A DNA stretch of 6,985 nt from an uncultured Bacilli bacterium (GTDB lineage: Bacteria > Bacillota_I > Bacilli_A > RF39 > UBA660), in NCBI GenBank assembly GCA_944363745.1, contig CALVVD010000049.1, positions 1-6,985 of the forward strand, read 5' to 3'. Each line of letters begins with the position of its first letter. The stretch's first letter is position 1. The notes under the pieces are model-generated. The model was not told the origin of the DNA, ran no database searches, and saw only the letters and a list, made by a program, of their open reading frames with translations. Below, piece by piece: positions 5,111 to 6,985 of the stretch. The translations under genes were made by a program, and so were the position numbers.

Positions 5111-6907
5111 ATGGATAAACTATTAAAAAGAGAAGATGTAAAGAAGTGCGATAAATGGAATATAGAAAGTGTTTATGGGAGTTTAGATGAATATAATAAA
5201 GACTATAACATTGTAAAAGATAATATAGATAAATTAAGATATATGCAAGATACATTTTTAAACAGTAGTTCATCTTTTAAAGAGTTCTTGCTAATAGATA
5301 GTAAGACATCTAGATTAATAGCAAAGTTATATACTTATGCTGCTCGTAAATATGATGAAGATACAGGAAACTCTACTTATCAAGAACTTTATGGTAATAT
5401 TAATAATTTATATCAAGAATACAGTGAGGCGACATCTTTCGTAGTTCCTATGATTTTAGAGCAAGATAAAGATACTATTATAGGATATTTAGATAAAGAA
5501 AAAGAACTTCTTGATTTTAGACATCAAATATTAGATATTTTAAGATATAAAGAACATACTTTATCTAAAGAAGAAGAACATATTATAACAGCTTTTTCTA
5601 AAGTGTTAGATAGTAGTAGTGATACAGCAGATTTCTTAATGGATACAGATATGAGGTTTGGAAATATTAAAGATGAGAATGGTAAGGAAGTAGAACTTAC
5701 TTCTAGTAATTATAGTACTTATTTGAGTTCTAAAAATAGAGAAGTTAGAAAAGCAGCTTTTATTAATTATCATAAAGTATATGGTAATTTTAAAAATACT
5801 TTAACATCAACTCTAGCAGCTACTTGTGAAGCTTTATCAGTATCAAGTAAATTAAAAAAATATAATTCAAGTATGGAAGCAAGTCTTTTTAATGATTTTA
5901 TTCCTACTAAGCTTTATGATAACTTGATTAAAGTAGTACATGATAATCTACCTAGTCTTTATAAATACTTTGATGTAAAGAAAAAAATACTTGGCTTAGA
6001 TGAATTCCATTTATATGACGGTTATGTTAGTACAGTTAAAAATATAGAGAAAAAATATAGTTTTGAAGAGGGAGAACGATTAGTAAAAGAGGCTTTAAGT
6101 GTTTTAGGAGATGAGTATAGTAGAGAGCTTGATAAAGCCTTTAAAGAAGGCTATATTGATAAATATCCTAATTTAAATAAAAGAAGTGGAGCCTATTCAA
6201 GTGGAAGTTATGATACGAAACCATTTGTTTTACTTAATTATGTAGGTGAATATAATGATGTATCAACACTTGCTCATGAACTAGGACATTCTATGCATAC
6301 ATATTTTTCTAATCACTATAATTCTTATGAGACCTCAAGTTATCCAATATTTTTAGCAGAAATAGCATCAACTGTAAATGAGTTATTGCTTTCATACTAT
6401 ATGGAAGATAATGCTAAGAGTAAAGATGAGAGATTATTTATCTTAAATGAAAGACTTGATTTATTTAAAGCGACAGTCTTTAGACAAACTATGTTTGCAG
6501 AATTTGAAAAATATATTCATGAGTTAACTGATAAGAATGAGGTATTAACTAGTGATGGCATTTGTAACTATTATTATGAGTTAAATAAATTATATTTTGG
6601 TCCTAATGTTGTAGTAGATGATGAAGTTAGATATGAACTTTTGCGAATACCACATTTCTATACACCATTTTATGTTTATAAGTATGCAACTGGTTTATCT
6701 ATAGCAAGTTATATTGTTAAAAATATTTTAAGTAATACTCCTGACTTTAAAGAAAAATATTTAGAGTTTTTAAAGAGTGGAGGAAGAGATTATCCTTTAG
6801 AAGTATTGAAAATTATTGATATAGATTTAACTGATACTAAAGTAATAGATTCTGCGATGGAAATGTTTAAAGAGACTTTAGATAAATTTATATCTTTAAA
6901 TAACTAA
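5111..6907 (+). CDS. pepF: Oligoendopeptidase F, M3-family zinc metallopeptidase
   Basis: PepF-type enzymes are cytosolic zinc endopeptidases that cut oligopeptides of moderate length, not folded proteins. The 598-residue product matches the family's usual size of about 600. The catalytic motif is HELGH (389-393), with H389 and H393 as zinc ligands and E390 as the catalytic base. The third ligand is most likely E417 in FLAEIASTVNE (414-424). The conserved C-terminal substrate-binding segment RIPHFYTPFYVYKYATG lies at 512-528. The N-terminus, LLKREDVKKCDKWNIESVY, is the normal family opening, which favours ATG 5111. An in-frame GTG at 5075 would add 12 hydrophobic residues but has a Shine-Dalgarno spaced too far away (about 15 nt). 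No Shine-Dalgarno precedes ATG 5111. There is no signal peptide. Its place between dnaK and dnaJ, on the same strand with short gaps, suggests co-expression with the chaperones, perhaps to recycle peptides produced during heat-induced proteolysis. That functional link is inferred. Confidence 0.94.
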   Translation: MDKLLKREDVKKCDKWNIESVYGSLDEYNKDYNIVKDNIDKLRYMQDTFLNSSSSFKEFLLIDSKTSRLIAKLYTYAARKYDEDTGNSTYQELYGNINNLYQEYSEATSFVVPMILEQDKDTIIGYLDKEKELLDFRHQILDILRYKEHTLSKEEEHIITAFSKVLDSSSDTADFLMDTDMRFGNIKDENGKEVELTSSNYSTYLSSKNREVRKAAFINYHKVYGNFKNTLTSTLAATCEALSVSSKLKKYNSSMEASLFNDFIPTKLYDNLIKVVHDNLPSLYKYFDVKKKILGLDEFHLYDGYVSTVKNIEKKYSFEEGERLVKEALSVLGDEYSRELDKAFKEGYIDKYPNLNKRSGAYSSGSYDTKPFVLLNYVGEYNDVSTLAHELGHSMHTYFSNHYNSYETSSYPIFLAEIASTVNELLLSYYMEDNAKSKDERLFILNERLDLFKATVFRQTMFAEFEKYIHELTDKNEVLTSDGICNYYYELNKLYFGPNVVVDDEVRYELLRIPHFYTPFYVYKYATGLSIASYIVKNILSNTPDFKEKYLEFLKSGGRDYPLEVLKIIDIDLTDTKVIDSAMEMFKETLDKFISLNN

Positions 6908-6937
6908 TAAGTCTATATTAGAAGGAAGGTGTAGTAT

Positions 6938-6985
6938 ATGGCAACTAAAAGAGACTATTATGAAGTGTTAGGTGTTTCTAAGAAT
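6938..6985 (+). CDS. dnaJ: Chaperone DnaJ, first 16 codons, cut by the window edge
   Basis: The visible product, MATKRDYYEVLGVSKN, is the characteristic start of DnaJ: the first helix of the J domain with the conserved (R)DYYEVLGV core. The HPD motif and later domains lie outside the window, so class and completeness cannot be checked. A small J-domain protein such as CbpA could begin similarly, but the heat-shock operon context favours DnaJ. The ribosome binding site AAGGAAGGT (6922-6930) is strong, 7 nt before the ATG. The gap from the pepF stop is 30 bp and shows no clear promoter or terminator, so read-through from upstream is likely. Confidence 0.9.
   Translation, partial: MATKRDYYEVLGVSKN

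Overview
The window comes from an AT-rich, low-GC Gram-positive-type bacterium. The evidence is an HrcA/CIRCE-controlled heat-shock operon, a DnaK that lacks the roughly 24-residue N-terminal insert of Gram-negative DnaKs, strong AGGAGG-type ribosome binding sites, and heavy use of AGA for arginine. The small surface protein starting MLDNKGFAIST recalls proteins I associate with uncultured gut Bacilli/Mollicutes-like lineages (RF39-type). That placement is an inference from memory. Tryptophan is encoded by TGG, and all six complete genes stop with TAA or TAG.

Layout. At the left edge is the 5' part of a tRNA-Arg(UCU) gene on the minus strand, with its own promoter. A divergent plus-strand promoter drives a two-gene unit of small membrane-anchored extracellular proteins. 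The first (190-750) is a bitopic protein with a predicted beta-rich ectodomain. The second (754-1440) joins a pilin-like N-terminal anchor to a complete ricin-type beta-trefoil lectin domain. A 129-base intergenic region (1441-1569) follows. It holds a degenerate CIRCE operator inside a longer palindrome, a near-consensus sigma-A promoter overlapping that operator, and a 5'-leader inverted repeat made of everted CIRCE-like half-sites.

The rest is the class I heat-shock operon: hrcA (1570-2565), grpE (2566-3228), dnaK (3221-5050), then an M3-family oligoendopeptidase gene, pepF (5111-6907), and the first 16 codons of dnaJ (6938 onward). HrcA represses the operon. DnaK is the ATP-driven Hsp70, DnaJ its J-domain co-chaperone and GrpE its nucleotide-exchange factor. 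PepF would degrade short peptides and sits between dnaK and dnaJ, a less usual order. The start of pepF has no Shine-Dalgarno of its own and is preceded by a 12-codon ORF that does have one and overlaps a hairpin.

Most of the window is ordinary core chromosome. The points worth a second look are the pilin-anchor/lectin fusion, the Cys-rich N-terminal extension of GrpE, the unusual operator architecture and the dnaK-pepF junction. I see no CRISPR array, insertion sequence, phage gene or defence system.
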